64,000 nucleotides of DNA from Photobacterium chitinilyticum (GCF_004104355.1 NZ_RJLM01000001.1:476711-540710); one strand, 5' to 3'. Counted from the stretch's first letter, positions 19,072-29,528 are shown. Made by a program: numbers and translations. Notes: generated by a model from the letters alone, not told the origin.

Positions 19072-21162
19072 ATGCGTTTAACAGCCAGTTGGCTAGCACA
19101 GTGGTTGGTTCAGGGTGATTATTGCAGTATTGAATTGGGTGAGAATAGCCTGATTTTGGATAGTCAGACTGAATCAGAAGAAATCCCATTTGATGATTGG
19201 GATGGCGCGATTGCTGTACATCGTGGGGTGATCTGGGGATCATTGGAAATCACCTCTGCCGATCAGGCGTATTGCTGGACAGTACACGGGTTGCCGTGGG
19301 ATCAATGCAAGCAGTTTGCCGCTATCCTTTTGGATGCTTACCGCAACTGGGCCCAAGGCCGGGTTGAGAAGCTTGATGATGTGTTGCCCGATATGCTTCA
19401 CCGCATCGATGCGTTTATTGGAAAAGCAACGTATTTGCGTCAGTCTGAACATCATAATCTTAATCAGTTCCTCCAGCATTCATTGGCGGAGACGGGGCTC
19501 TCCCATGAACTTGCCACTTCGTTTCGTCCAATGGCATTTGAGAAAGTTACCCCCTGGCTGGAAGACAACGTCGACTGGGTTGAACAGACCAATAAACAAT
19601 GGTTGCATCAGGAAGCGGAAAAGTGGTCTTCCTGGTTTGATAAATTCGAGTCATCCCCTCTAAATGAGTCACAGCGGGAAGCTGTGTTAATCAATCAGGA
19701 CCATAATTTGGTGTTGGCGGGAGCCGGTACCGGTAAAACCAGTGTGCTGGTTGCACGGGCTGGCTATCTGGTTGCTAATCAGGTTGCCCAACCAGAAGAG
19801 ATCCTGATGCTGGCTTTTGGTCGTAAAGCGGCGGACGAAATGGGCGAACGGCTGGGCCAGAAAGTGAACAACAACATCAAGGTTGCGACTTTTCATAGTT
19901 TAGGCACCCAGATTATTAAGTCGGTAGAAGGTGAGCAGCCGAATGTTTCACCTCTGGCGCTGGACGAAAGGGCCAGAGTTAATTGGATTGCTCAAATGCT
20001 GACAGAACAATGGCAGACAGCTGCTTCTGCAAAACGTTGGCAAAAACACCTGACCCAGTGGCGAATCCCCGGGTTCAAATCAGACAACTCGATGGAGAAG
20101 CAGGCTAAAAGCGAGCAGCTGGCTGCTTGGATCTGGCGTCATATCGAGCTTATCGGTCAGCGTGGTGCAAACAAGTCAGAGCTAAGTCAATGTATTGAAG
20201 CTAACGAAGGTAATACCTCGAAGCAAAGGATGAAGAGCGAGCTGGCTCTATTATGGCCATGTTATCGGGCATACCAGCAGCACCTGAAAACCAGTAAGCA
20301 GATTGACTTTAACACCATGATCCAAAAAGCGGTGGAGTATGTGGCGGAAGGGAAATTTGTCCCTCAGTGGCGTTTTATTATGGTGGATGAATACCAAGAT
20401 ATCTCGCCAAACCGACTGGCGTTGATAGAAGCGTTGTGTCAATCGGTGCAGGGTGAGCAGACCCGTCCGACTCTATTTGCAGTTGGCGATGACTGGCAGG
20501 CGATTTACCGTTTTGCCGGCGCGGATGTTAACTTGACGACAGGTTTCGAAAAGCGCTTTGGGTCGAGCCACATTACTGAACTTGGAACAACGTATCGTTT
20601 TAACAGCATGATCGGTGAAGTTGCCAACACGTTTATTCAGCAAAATCCTCAGCAGCTGAAAAAGGACCTAACGAGTTTCAAGAAGCAAAAACGCAAGGCG
20701 GTGACGCTGTTGTGCCAGGATTTGCTGGAGCAGGAGCTGGTACAGCTGGCGTCGCAAAATAGTAATCCTACATCGGTGTTGTTGCTTGGGCGCAATAACA
20801 ACCAACGCCCGGAAAAACTGAAAGAGTGGCAGAAACAGTGGCCGCAGCTAGCACTGAATTTTATGACCTGCCATGCCAGCAAAGGCCGAGAAGCCGATTA
20901 TGTGTTCATGCTTGATGTTAACAAAGGTGTTTTCCCGGCTCCCGATCGTGAAACAGGTTTGGCCGGTTGCTTGCAGGCCAGAAATGAACCTTTTACTGAT
21001 GCTGAAGAACGTCGCTTGTTCTATGTTGCGCTTACGCGAGCAAAGAAGCATGTCTGGGTATGCGCGGATCCGGATAAAACGTCATCGTTTATCAATGAGC
21101 TCATTGATGAAAAGTACCCGGTAATGAACAAAATTAAACGGATGAAGGCAGCAAAGAGCTAG
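19072..21162 (+). CDS. helD: DNA helicase IV (HelD, UvrD/Rep superfamily I)
   Basis: A 3'-5' DNA helicase of the UvrD superfamily that acts in the cytoplasm in recombination and repair. Motifs are clear: Walker A LAGAGTGKTS (near 215-224), motif II VDEYQDIS (near 437), GDDWQAIYRFAGAD, TCHASKGREAD and the C-terminal LFYVALTRAKKHVW. At 696 aa it is close to E. coli HelD (684 aa). The first 190 residues form the family's own N-terminal domain. ATG 19072 gives an N-terminus MRLTASWLAQW that fits the family. The gene stands alone between divergent yccS and a convergent oxidoreductase. Confidence 0.94.
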   Translation: MRLTASWLAQWLVQGDYCSIELGENSLILDSQTESEEIPFDDWDGAIAVHRGVIWGSLEITSADQAYCWTVHGLPWDQCKQFAAILLDAYRNWAQGRVEKLDDVLPDMLHRIDAFIGKATYLRQSEHHNLNQFLQHSLAETGLSHELATSFRPMAFEKVTPWLEDNVDWVEQTNKQWLHQEAEKWSSWFDKFESSPLNESQREAVLINQDHNLVLAGAGTGKTSVLVARAGYLVANQVAQPEEILMLAFGRKAADEMGERLGQKVNNNIKVATFHSLGTQIIKSVEGEQPNVSPLALDERARVNWIAQMLTEQWQTAASAKRWQKHLTQWRIPGFKSDNSMEKQAKSEQLAAWIWRHIELIGQRGANKSELSQCIEANEGNTSKQRMKSELALLWPCYRAYQQHLKTSKQIDFNTMIQKAVEYVAEGKFVPQWRFIMVDEYQDISPNRLALIEALCQSVQGEQTRPTLFAVGDDWQAIYRFAGADVNLTTGFEKRFGSSHITELGTTYRFNSMIGEVANTFIQQNPQQLKKDLTSFKKQKRKAVTLLCQDLLEQELVQLASQNSNPTSVLLLGRNNNQRPEKLKEWQKQWPQLALNFMTCHASKGREADYVFMLDVNKGVFPAPDRETGLAGCLQARNEPFTDAEERRLFYVALTRAKKHVWVCADPDKTSSFINELIDEKYPVMNKIKRMKAAKS

Positions 21163-21204
21163 CGGTTTCGACTAAGTAATGGCGTGGATTGAGCAGAGGT
21201 AAAA

Positions 21205-22191
21205 TCAGGGCTGGTCGAGCGTGACGACAAGCTTGCCACTGTGTTGTTGCTGTTTCAGTATTTTTAGTCCTTCAGCGAGTTCTTCGAATGGCAGGATCTG
21301 ATCGATCATCGGATCCAGCTTCCCTTCGGCAATCATGTTACTAAGCGTGTTACCGATATCAGCCAGATGATGAATATGCTCCAGCGTACCGTGGGCATAA
21401 GTGCCATGCAGTGCGACCTCGTGCAGGCTAATCGCCTTGGTTGTGGCCAGTAGGGGAACCTGGTTAAATTGATCGGCGATCATCACAATTTCACCGTTGT
21501 AGCGAATGAGGGCACTCATGATGCTGCCCGATTTTGCCGAAACACAGTCTATAACCGCATGGACGAGTTGATCTTCCGTTAATTCAATCAACCGCATCGC
21601 TATATTGTCAGTGCGAGGATCAAGCACGGCATCGACGCCATATCCAAGCAACCGATGATGATGCCGCTTTTCGGCAATGGCATAAACGGTTGCTCCGGCG
21701 AGTTTTGCCAGCTGCACGGCAAATCCTCCAACACCTCCGCCAGCCCCTGTAATCGCAATTCTTTGTCCGGGCCGGACATCCAGTTTATCGTGGACAGCCA
21801 GCCAGGCGGTATAGCCAGCGCAGGGCAGGGCCGCTGCCTGCTCAAAGCTGACCTGTTCAGGAATGCGGCTTAGGGCGTGTGCCTTGACCGTGGCGTAGTT
21901 GGCAAAACCTCCGGCCTGTCGGGGATCGGCAAAACAGACCACCCGATCACCGGGCTGAAAGTGTGTGACATCTTTACCGACAACAGCGATGGTGCCGGCA
22001 ATATCCAGCCCGATAATTTGCGGGTACTCCCATGTTGCATAGCCCCAATTCGTAAGCTTATAGTCGATTGGATTAAGTCCGGCCGCCATTACTTGGATAC
22101 AGACTTCATTAGCGGCAGGTGCCGGCTTCGCTGCGCGGGAAAGTATCAGGCAGTCGAGTCCTTCCGGTTGGCTTAGTTTCCATGCTTTCAT
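21205..22191 (-). CDS. MDR-family NAD(P)-dependent alcohol dehydrogenase / quinone oxidoreductase
   Basis: A 328-aa medium-chain dehydrogenase/reductase. It has the GroES-like N-terminal half (AAGLNPIDYKLTNWG, GLDIAGTIAVVG, PGDRVVCF) and a nucleotide-binding motif ITGAGGGVGGFAVQLAK near residues 148-164. The Cys cluster of a structural zinc site is not visible and the catalytic zinc ligands are not obvious, so a zinc-free quinone-oxidoreductase-like enzyme is more likely than a true alcohol dehydrogenase. Substrate unknown. It is convergent with helD and lies downstream of mgsA's divergent neighbourhood, with its own upstream gap. Confidence 0.82.
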   Translation of the reverse strand: MKAWKLSQPEGLDCLILSRAAKPAPAANEVCIQVMAAGLNPIDYKLTNWGYATWEYPQIIGLDIAGTIAVVGKDVTHFQPGDRVVCFADPRQAGGFANYATVKAHALSRIPEQVSFEQAAALPCAGYTAWLAVHDKLDVRPGQRIAITGAGGGVGGFAVQLAKLAGATVYAIAEKRHHHRLLGYGVDAVLDPRTDNIAMRLIELTEDQLVHAVIDCVSAKSGSIMSALIRYNGEIVMIADQFNQVPLLATTKAISLHEVALHGTYAHGTLEHIHHLADIGNTLSNMIAEGKLDPMIDQILPFEELAEGLKILKQQQHSGKLVVTLDQP

Positions 22192-22305
22192 GTATCACCA
22201 CTTGCATCTTTTATAGTTATGTTTTTTATAAACATAGGTCAGATTTAGCTACTTGGATGATAAGGAGTGAGAATATGTCGGTTAAGTCGAGATCCAGGTT
22301 AATAA

Positions 22306-22338
22306 AATAAAAAAAGCCTTCTCTGTAGAGAAGGCTTT
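22306..22338 (-). terminator. Intrinsic terminator after mgsA
   Basis: An 11-bp perfect stem (22313-22323 with 22328-22338, loop TGTA) is followed on the minus strand by a run of T residues (the A-rich stretch at 22301-22315 on the + strand). It lies about 30 bp after the mgsA stop. This is a strong rho-independent terminator for the leftward transcript. Confidence 0.9.
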
Positions 22339-22367
22339 GAAATGCTTTTGGACCAAACAGTCACCGT

Positions 22368-22826
22368 TTAGTCTAGGCGTTCAGACAGATAGGCCTTATA
22401 GTCTGGAATTTCAATCTCAACTTCTTCGACGAGTTTTGGCGATGAAATCATGAAATTTGCACTGGCACGGTTTGTTGCAACCGGGATGTTCCAGACAGCA
22501 GAAATACGCAGTAGTGCCTTTACATCCGGATCGTGAGGAACGGCATTGAGTGGATCCCAGAAGAAAATCATCATGTCGATTTTCCCTTCGGAGATTAGCG
22601 CGCCAAGCTGCTGATCACCGCCCATTGGACCACTGAGCAAACAATTTACTTCAAGGCCGGTTTCGCGGGAGAGCAAATGACCAGTTGTGCCTGTTGCGTA
22701 TAAAGTATGATTCTTTAACTTGTCCTTGTGCTCTACTACCCAACGCAGAAGATGCGTTTTACAGTTATCATGTGCTACAAGTGCAATGTGCTTGTTGGCT
22801 TGCATTTTGCGGGTCGTTATGTGCAT
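22368..22826 (-). CDS. mgsA: Methylglyoxal synthase
   Basis: Converts dihydroxyacetone phosphate to methylglyoxal and phosphate, a glycolytic bypass under phosphate limitation. From ATG 22826 the protein is 152 aa, the same as E. coli MgsA, and aligns without gaps. ATGTTG phosphate-binding loop, Asp71 in GPMGGDQQ, and His98/Asp101 in [12 protein letters not shown] are all conserved. An upstream in-frame GTG (22838) would add four residues, but GGAG at proper distance supports the ATG. It is monocistronic with a strong terminator. Confidence 0.96.
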   Translation of the reverse strand: MHITTRKMQANKHIALVAHDNCKTHLLRWVVEHKDKLKNHTLYATGTTGHLLSRETGLEVNCLLSGPMGGDQQLGALISEGKIDMMIFFWDPLNAVPHDPDVKALLRISAVWNIPVATNRASANFMISSPKLVEEVEIEIPDYKAYLSERLD

Positions 22827-23025
22827 CCAGGACTCCACTTTGATGGTGAGAATATTACCGATTCAAAAACTATTAACATTAATATCAAAGCCCACCAGAG
22901 AAGTACAACCGAAAGAGTTGAAATCAAAGGTGGGTAACATTAATCGGCCTATTGGGTATAGTTAGGTTCCGTTTAGGTACAATAATATGTCACAAAATCA
23001 TAGTGATGCGATGGCCTATAGTATA

Positions 23026-24108
23026 TTAACGCTGGACCTTGTGGTCCAAGACACTAAAGGCTGGTCGAAACTCTGCTGGTGATAAAGAATCGGTTATCAC
23101 TTCTTTAGGCAGGTGCGTTGGAGTTAGCCATTCAATTTTCGGTGACAGGTCTCGTTCGATGGGTTTGTGCTCAAGGTGACGTACAGCCTGATCGAGCGAT
23201 AGCATTGCCTGTTGGGCCATTTTATCAGTGGGGGCGAATAATATTTTCCCTCGGCGTAATCCTCGATAGACACCATGACTGAGATAGGTCGATACAATAT
23301 TGATCTCGCTCGACTTGCCGTTGGCTCGCAATTCACTGATTGCGACTTCTGCGGCAACTGCGCCACCGACGATATAATCGAAGTGTTGTCCGCTGGCAAA
23401 TAGCCGCTGGATTAGGTTGCGTTGCAGTTCTTTGCTGTTATCGGCCCACAAGGTTGTAATGATATTGATATCACTGTCTTTGACCGCATCCAGAAACCCT
23501 TGGGTTACTGGTTTAGTTCCGCCTCGCTTTGAAGGACCCGGCAACCAGGCAATATTAACGATGCCGCTTCCTCGAGGATGGCGCTTGGCAAGAAATTCAC
23601 CTGCAGACTGGCCCATTTCGTACCAATCTACCCCGACTTTTGCGGTGATATTTTTCCGGATATCGGGATCGGTGAGATCAATATCGTTGATAGTGGCAAA
23701 CACCGGGATCTCTCCTGTCAGCCGAGACAGGATGCCTTGATAGGCGGTACTGTCCACGGTTCCGAGAATAATGGCATCGGCCCCCCATTGTTGACAGTCC
23801 ATGATCTGCGTTTGCTGTTTTTCAAGGTTCGGGTAACCGCCAGCCTCTAATACTTTGAGTTCTATCCCGAGTTTTTTTGCATGTTCAACCATGCCGTAGT
23901 TGACGGAAAGCCAATAGGAATCTTTTAGATGCGGGTACACACTACAAACCTTCCAGGACTTTGAAGACGTTTCTAACGGTTGATAATCAATCGTGCGTGA
24001 CTGTTTATTGCCGGCAAAAGGAGGCTTATGGGCAATTATTTCCACGCCATAAGCCGAGTGGAAAGAAAAAAAGAGTAATAGGAAAGAAAAAATACGTATT
24101 TTATTCAT
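23026..24108 (-). CDS. torT: TorT, periplasmic TMAO-sensing binding protein
   Basis: TorT binds trimethylamine N-oxide in the periplasm and presents it to the sensor kinase TorS. The protein is about 360 aa, with a signal peptide ending SAYG-VE and the periplasmic-binding-protein (LacI/sugar-binding) fold. The block VYPHLKDSYWLSVNYGMVEHAKKLG is characteristic. MNKIRIF at 24108 is taken as the start, as it gives a clean signal peptide; an ATG 12 bases upstream is possible. It is divergent from torS with about 90 bp between, as in E. coli, but torR and torCAD are not next to it here. Confidence 0.92.
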   Translation of the reverse strand: MNKIRIFSFLLLFFSFHSAYGVEIIAHKPPFAGNKQSRTIDYQPLETSSKSWKVCSVYPHLKDSYWLSVNYGMVEHAKKLGIELKVLEAGGYPNLEKQQTQIMDCQQWGADAIILGTVDSTAYQGILSRLTGEIPVFATINDIDLTDPDIRKNITAKVGVDWYEMGQSAGEFLAKRHPRGSGIVNIAWLPGPSKRGGTKPVTQGFLDAVKDSDINIITTLWADNSKELQRNLIQRLFASGQHFDYIVGGAVAAEVAISELRANGKSSEINIVSTYLSHGVYRGLRRGKILFAPTDKMAQQAMLSLDQAVRHLEHKPIERDLSPKIEWLTPTHLPKEVITDSLSPAEFRPAFSVLDHKVQR

Positions 24109-24200
24109 GATTAATAGCATCTATACCGTCATCGCTGGCAAAATAGTAATGCTTTATTATGTGTGGTTAAACCTAATTCTTTCTATTGTGGTTCTTCTGT

Positions 24201-27149
24201 ATGACATTCACTCCAAGCGGCATCGGTCGAAAATTACTTATTGCCTTCTCTGTGATGGCCGGGCTGATGATAATTGCTGCGGTTATCGGCGTGGCTGGTT
24301 TCTCTTTGGTCGCCAAAACCGAACGAACGGTTATTAATTCTGCGGTACCGGCATTGGCCGAGGCACGTGAGCTTTCTGACTTGAGTACCCGGATTATATT
24401 TACTGCGCAAGTATTGGCTAAGTCGACCAATGAACGAGAGCGGGAACGTCAGGGAAAAGCGCTGACTATTCATATAGAAGGATTGAAACATAGCTTGCGC
24501 GAGCTGGAGCAGTATTCTTTCGAGTCTACCTTGGTGGGTAAGCTGGAAGGTGATGTGAAAAGGATTGTCGATAACCTCGCTATGTTGGGTTTGCTTGTCG
24601 GACGAAAAATCGATTTACAGGCTCAGGTAAATTCACTGACCAAAGAAATGGCTAGCGCCACGATGCAGATAGACTCGCTGTCTCAGTCACAGGTTTCTAA
24701 TGCCAATACAATTGCTGTAGCGAATGTCTCCCGTATTTATGACCTTGTTGATGCTGGTGATACTCCGGCGGTTTTTAAGGCGCTGGATAGTTTGGTCGAG
24801 GTAGATATGGATCTCACCGAGCGTTTGTTTGAACTGCGATTTTTATCTTTGCAGGTGATCAACATGCTTGATGACTCCAACCGGGTAGACAGCATTACCG
24901 TGTTGTCAGCAATCAAGGATCGCTACAACAACGCGGTTTCGGTGATGCATCACCGAGTGAAGTCAGTGGAGGATCCTAGCCGGTCGGTACAGCTATTGGC
25001 GCTAACTCAAACCTTAAATCGCGGTGGATTGCTATTTGGCACCCAAGAACAACTGCTGTATGCCAAGAAAGATGTTGAAAGAATGGAACAGCAGAATTTG
25101 GTTATGTTTCAACAGCTTAATCAGACAGTGGGGGATATTATCACAGCCGCTAACGAGGGTACCCAAAAGGCAGTGACCGAAGTTGATAAGACCCTGACTG
25201 TCGCAAGAAACAGTCTGGTCGGGATTTCTGCCGTTGGCGTGTTGGCTTTGATACTGATTATGTGGCGCTATGTATACGCCAGGGTGATTAGTCGGATCAA
25301 TGAATACAGCCATGCGTTGATGTCGTTGGCTCGAGGCGATTTGGAGATCCGCCTGACCATTCAGGGTGATGATGAACTGGCGCAGATGGGAAGGGCCATT
25401 ATGGTTGCAAGGGACACTGCCTATGAACGCCACCGTCTGGCACAGGTTGAGTCAAAAATTCGCTCTGAGTTGCAACAACATAAAACCAGCCTTGAACGTT
25501 TGGTTGCTCAGCGAACCAGTGAGCTGGAAAAAGCCAACTGTAAATTGAACAAAGAAGTAGTGAACCATGCCGAGGCTCGTGCCGAGGCAGAGAAAGCCAA
25601 TCGGGCAAAATCGGCATTCCTGGCGACAATGAGCCATGAAATTCGCACCCCGATGAACGGAGTGTTGGGCACGGCCTCCTTACTTGCTGATACCGGGCTG
25701 ACGGACAAGCAGGCGAGATACCTTAATGTAATTAACCGTAGTGGCGAATCCTTGCTGGATATCCTTAATGACGTGCTGGATTACTCGAAGATTGAAGCTG
25801 GGCACCTTGATATTCGCCTGAATGATTTTTCATTGTCCGAGTTGGTTTCGGATGTCTATGACATGCTGGAAAGCCGTGCTCTGGCCAAGCGAATTCAGCT
25901 AGTGAGCTATATTGAGCCCGAGACGAACGATTACTGGATAAGTGACGCGACCCGGGTAAGGCAAGTATTGGTCAATTTAGTCAGCAATGCGATCAAGTTT
26001 ACCGATGAAGGGCTGGTGCGTATTCATGTGCGGCAAGACCCGACGTTTGCCGATGAGCTTTTATTCGAAGTAGAAGATACCGGTATTGGTATAGCCAAAG
26101 ATGATCAGCAAAGCATGTTTGATGCCTTTCAGCAATCACTTGAAGGACGTCAGACTGTTGGTGGTACCGGACTCGGCCTGGCCATTAGTAAACGGATTAT
26201 TGAAGCTATGGATGGTCAGATTGGTGTTCGTTCGACCCCGAATGTGGGCAGTTGTTTCTGGTTTACTCTCAAGCTGCAGCCGGGCGAGCGCTCCCATGTT
26301 GTGGATAACAAGTCACAGGGCGTATCTTCGGCGCATATATTGCTGGTGGAGGATAATCCAGTGAACAGCTTGGTAGCAGAAGGCTTCCTGCATCGTCTTG
26401 GTCATAGCGTGGTGGTTGCTGAAGATGGCAAACAAGCTGAGCAAGCTTATGCAGAGCAGAAGTTTGATATTGCCTTATTAGATATTAATCTGCCTGATAC
26501 GGATGGTGTGACTTTGCTTCACCGACTACGCCGGATTGAGGAAGCTCGCCATCGAGAGGCCTGGTTTGAGCCAACGCCGATGGTGGCTTTTTCTGCTCAT
26601 GTGTTCCGTGAAGAGGTAGAGACTTACTTGGCTTCAGGCTTTGCTGGTTTCTTGCCAAAACCATTGATTGAAAAGCAATTGACAGAGACTCTAGGCAGTA
26701 TTCTATCGGGAGATAAGCGTGTTGTGATAGAAGATGTACTTAATCAGGAGCCCCAAGGTATGGGGCAAGAGAAGGAGCAAGCTGAAGTGGATAAAGAACA
26801 GGTGTGGCCGTTATTGGACGAAAATGTATTGGGCAGTGATCTTCAGGTATTGGGTGAAGCTCAGGTTAACAAGCTTATCAGTCTGTTCAGTGAATCTTCG
26901 TCTGAGACTCTCGATAAGTTGTTGGCTGCAATCGATACTGGCAATTTACAGCAAGTGTCGAATTTTGCGCATACCCTGAAAGGGGCTGCAGGTACGATGG
27001 GGCTAACAAGGCTTCACAAAGCGTGTCTAGCGTTCGAGAAATCAGCCAAAGAGGGAGACATCGGTGGCCTTGATGCCGCAGAGCTCCCGGTTGTTTTTGA
27101 AGACTCCAAGCAGGCTTTGGTTACTGCTTTCTCCCTAAGTAATAAGTAA
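24201..27149 (+). CDS. torS: TorS, hybrid sensor histidine kinase for TMAO respiration
   Basis: Membrane sensor kinase that works with TorT to control TMAO reductase genes through TorR. Domain order (982 aa): TM1 (about 10-32), long helical periplasmic sensor, TM2 (about 340-360), HAMP, histidine kinase with SHEIRTPM (phospho-His near 479), ATPase boxes NLVSNAIKF and GTGLGLAIS, receiver (phospho-Asp near 761 in LLDINLPD), and a C-terminal Hpt domain (His near 924 in FAHTLKGAAGTMG). This tripartite layout matches TorS. ATG 24201 is preferred over GTG 24186. Its partner response regulator TorR is not in the window. Confidence 0.93.
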   Translation: MTFTPSGIGRKLLIAFSVMAGLMIIAAVIGVAGFSLVAKTERTVINSAVPALAEARELSDLSTRIIFTAQVLAKSTNERERERQGKALTIHIEGLKHSLRELEQYSFESTLVGKLEGDVKRIVDNLAMLGLLVGRKIDLQAQVNSLTKEMASATMQIDSLSQSQVSNANTIAVANVSRIYDLVDAGDTPAVFKALDSLVEVDMDLTERLFELRFLSLQVINMLDDSNRVDSITVLSAIKDRYNNAVSVMHHRVKSVEDPSRSVQLLALTQTLNRGGLLFGTQEQLLYAKKDVERMEQQNLVMFQQLNQTVGDIITAANEGTQKAVTEVDKTLTVARNSLVGISAVGVLALILIMWRYVYARVISRINEYSHALMSLARGDLEIRLTIQGDDELAQMGRAIMVARDTAYERHRLAQVESKIRSELQQHKTSLERLVAQRTSELEKANCKLNKEVVNHAEARAEAEKANRAKSAFLATMSHEIRTPMNGVLGTASLLADTGLTDKQARYLNVINRSGESLLDILNDVLDYSKIEAGHLDIRLNDFSLSELVSDVYDMLESRALAKRIQLVSYIEPETNDYWISDATRVRQVLVNLVSNAIKFTDEGLVRIHVRQDPTFADELLFEVEDTGIGIAKDDQQSMFDAFQQSLEGRQTVGGTGLGLAISKRIIEAMDGQIGVRSTPNVGSCFWFTLKLQPGERSHVVDNKSQGVSSAHILLVEDNPVNSLVAEGFLHRLGHSVVVAEDGKQAEQAYAEQKFDIALLDINLPDTDGVTLLHRLRRIEEARHREAWFEPTPMVAFSAHVFREEVETYLASGFAGFLPKPLIEKQLTETLGSILSGDKRVVIEDVLNQEPQGMGQEKEQAEVDKEQVWPLLDENVLGSDLQVLGEAQVNKLISLFSESSSETLDKLLAAIDTGNLQQVSNFAHTLKGAAGTMGLTRLHKACLAFEKSAKEGDIGGLDAAELPVVFEDSKQALVTAFSLSNK

Positions 27150-27473
27150 AGCGATAGCAAGCAAGTTCATTACAGAGGGTGTAAAAATCGGTGCTCGGTT
27201 GTTGATCTAGCTGCCGAGCAATGTACTAAGCCGAAATTAAGTAGTCTTTGAAAGTCACTTTAGTCCCTTTCCTTATATCACTCTTGTGATCCTGTGAGCA
27301 AAATCCCCAAATTTGTGTAAGAAACTTTGTGTCAAGACATAGTTGCTTTTGTATGACCATTTAGAGGTATTGATGTTACGGTGCCAAGGTAGATAATTCC
27401 GTGCCACGTTGTAAGTCACTATTGAAATTGAAAATAGGGAATAAGTACTAAAACGTACTGCTAGGAAATAAAA
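27150..27473. other. 324-bp intergenic region between torS and the chemoreceptor gene
   Basis: No gene or strong hairpin is visible. The stretch should hold the end of the torS transcript and the promoter of the chemoreceptor, but I cannot pick out convincing promoter boxes, including a flagellar sigma-28 type. Confidence 0.5.
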
Positions 27474-29453
27474 ATGCATCTATCTGACATCTCTTTTAAG
27501 CGCAAGATTATTATCTTGCTCACTTTGCCGATACTTGGTTTTCTTTGGTTAAGCATATCTTCAATTTCTAAAAGTATTTCAACTACTAACGAAATGTCTT
27601 CGCTGAATCAACTTACCCGACTGTCTGTCGTATATAGTGAATTGGTACATGAACTGCAAAAAGAACGAGGTATGACGGCTGGCTATCTTGGTTCCAAAGG
27701 GAATAAATTCGGTAATGAACTCAGCGTGCAACGAAAAGCTGCGGATAGTAAACGCAATCAGCGTACTAATTATTGGCAATCGGCTCAGATTGATATTAGT
27801 GAAATTAGACAACTCAACGATTCAATCAACCAACACTTGAGCAAGATTGGCTCGATTCGTAGCCAAGTTGATTCTCAATCTATCGCGCTTTCAGACGCTT
27901 TAGCCTACTACACTCAGCTAAACAACAAATTGTTAAGTGTTTCTGGCCTTATTGCAGATATCAGCGCCGACTCGACCATTAGCAAAGAAACTATTGCTTA
28001 TTACAATTTCTTGCAGGGTAAAGAGCGCGCAGGTATCGAGCGTGCCGTTCTAAATAATACCTTTTCGAAGAATGAGTTTGGAGAAGGTATGCTGATTAAA
28101 TTTATTGCACTAGTGACCGAGCAAGATACCTACTTTACAAATTTCAATGTGCTAACGAATGACATCAATAAGCAGTTTTATGCACAACAGTTAAATCATG
28201 ACTCTATCAATGAAGTTAATAAGTTACGTGATCTTGCAAAGACGAGATTAAGTCAATTTGATATCGACCCTGTCTATTGGTTTACTCAAGCAACGGCCCG
28301 TATTGGCCAGTTGAAAAAGATTGAAAATGAAATTGCATCTTCACTTCTTGTGCTGACTGAAAAAAAATCCCAAGCAGCGCAAACGTCGATGATTATCAAT
28401 ATTATTATTTTTTCGTTGATCATTGTGGTTGCTGCAGTGATTAGCTTATTTACCATCAAAGATCTCTCTGCGAGGGTGAAAGACTTAACCTTTGTTATGG
28501 CGTCTGTGAGAGAAAACAATGATTTAACGGTACGTGCAACTCACTTAGACAAGAGCGAACTGGGGGTGATTTCAGCCTCGTTAAACTCGACATTAGAGCA
28601 GTTCTCCCATGTCATTGATAACCTATCTAACTCAAGCATGGCGCTTGCCTCCGCAGCGGAAGAAACATCGCAGACATGCCAGTACAACTCCACATCGATG
28701 GTCGAGCAGCAAGATCAAATTGGCTTGATAGCAACAGCCATTGAAGAACTTTCTACCACAATAAATGAGGTCGCCAACAAAACTCAGCAAACGGCTGAAT
28801 CTGCAAAGCTTGCAGACAGTCAAGCACATAGTGGACTAGGAACAGTTCAAAATTCTTACCAATCCATTGAAAGCCTAGCTGCTGAAATTGATGGTTTGGC
28901 AGAAAAAGTCACCCGTCTGCACGAGAGTAGTAATAATATCAATAACGTGATTGATGTAATTAAATCAGTTGCTGATCAAACTAATCTACTTGCTCTTAAT
29001 GCAGCGATCGAAGCCGCCCGTGCTGGCGAACAAGGACGGGGTTTTGCCGTTGTTGCTGACGAAGTAAGAACGCTTGCGCAGCGGACACAAGAATCAACAT
29101 CTGAAATAGAAGGCTTTATTACTTCACTACAATCCGATGTCGAAGCAGCATTTAGCGTTATTGATAATAGTCAGAAGAAAGCATCTGTGGCCGTTCGAGA
29201 TTCAAGGAATGTCGAGCAGATTCTTGAGGGTATTTCTAAATCAGTTAGCAAAATCTTTAGTATGATGGAGCAAGTTGCTACAGCGACTGAAGAGCAAGCT
29301 GTTGTTACTCAGGACATTGCCAAAAATGTCATGATTGTTGAGGGAAAGTCGACAGAATCGACGACTGGGGCCACTCAAATTGCTTCAACGGCAAAAGAAC
29401 AATCTGAGTTAGCAACATCACTCAAAAATCTAGCAAATACTTTCAAAATATAG
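27474..29453 (+). CDS. Methyl-accepting chemotaxis protein with NIT (nitrate/nitrite-type) sensor domain
   Basis: A 659-aa chemoreceptor. TM1 spans about 12-34. The periplasmic part (about 40-300) contains HELQKERGMTAGYLGSKG, the signature of NIT domains known from nitrate/nitrite-responsive receptors. TM2 is at about 303-327, followed by HAMP. The cytoplasmic signalling tip has NLLALNAAIEAARAG and GRGFAVVADEVRTLAQR. Adjacent to TorS, this suggests a respiratory-electron-acceptor sensing neighbourhood, but the ligand is inferred only from the domain. The start ATG 27474 is preceded by an A-rich GGAAATAAAA. A possible weak hairpin terminator follows at 29529-29555. Confidence 0.9.
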   Translation: MHLSDISFKRKIIILLTLPILGFLWLSISSISKSISTTNEMSSLNQLTRLSVVYSELVHELQKERGMTAGYLGSKGNKFGNELSVQRKAADSKRNQRTNYWQSAQIDISEIRQLNDSINQHLSKIGSIRSQVDSQSIALSDALAYYTQLNNKLLSVSGLIADISADSTISKETIAYYNFLQGKERAGIERAVLNNTFSKNEFGEGMLIKFIALVTEQDTYFTNFNVLTNDINKQFYAQQLNHDSINEVNKLRDLAKTRLSQFDIDPVYWFTQATARIGQLKKIENEIASSLLVLTEKKSQAAQTSMIINIIIFSLIIVVAAVISLFTIKDLSARVKDLTFVMASVRENNDLTVRATHLDKSELGVISASLNSTLEQFSHVIDNLSNSSMALASAAEETSQTCQYNSTSMVEQQDQIGLIATAIEELSTTINEVANKTQQTAESAKLADSQAHSGLGTVQNSYQSIESLAAEIDGLAEKVTRLHESSNNINNVIDVIKSVADQTNLLALNAAIEAARAGEQGRGFAVVADEVRTLAQRTQESTSEIEGFITSLQSDVEAAFSVIDNSQKKASVAVRDSRNVEQILEGISKSVSKIFSMMEQVATATEEQAVVTQDIAKNVMIVEGKSTESTTGATQIASTAKEQSELATSLKNLANTFKI

Positions 29454-29528
29454 TGTCTTAACAGTGTTTGGATTAATTGAAATTACGGTTAAGACTGTCA
29501 CCTATCACTAGATACTTTTCATGAACAA

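Noticed and set aside
23034-23049. TGGACC/GGTCCA hairpin with a 4-nt loop.
   Set aside because: It lies inside the 3' coding end of torT and has no T-run, so it is not supported as a terminator.
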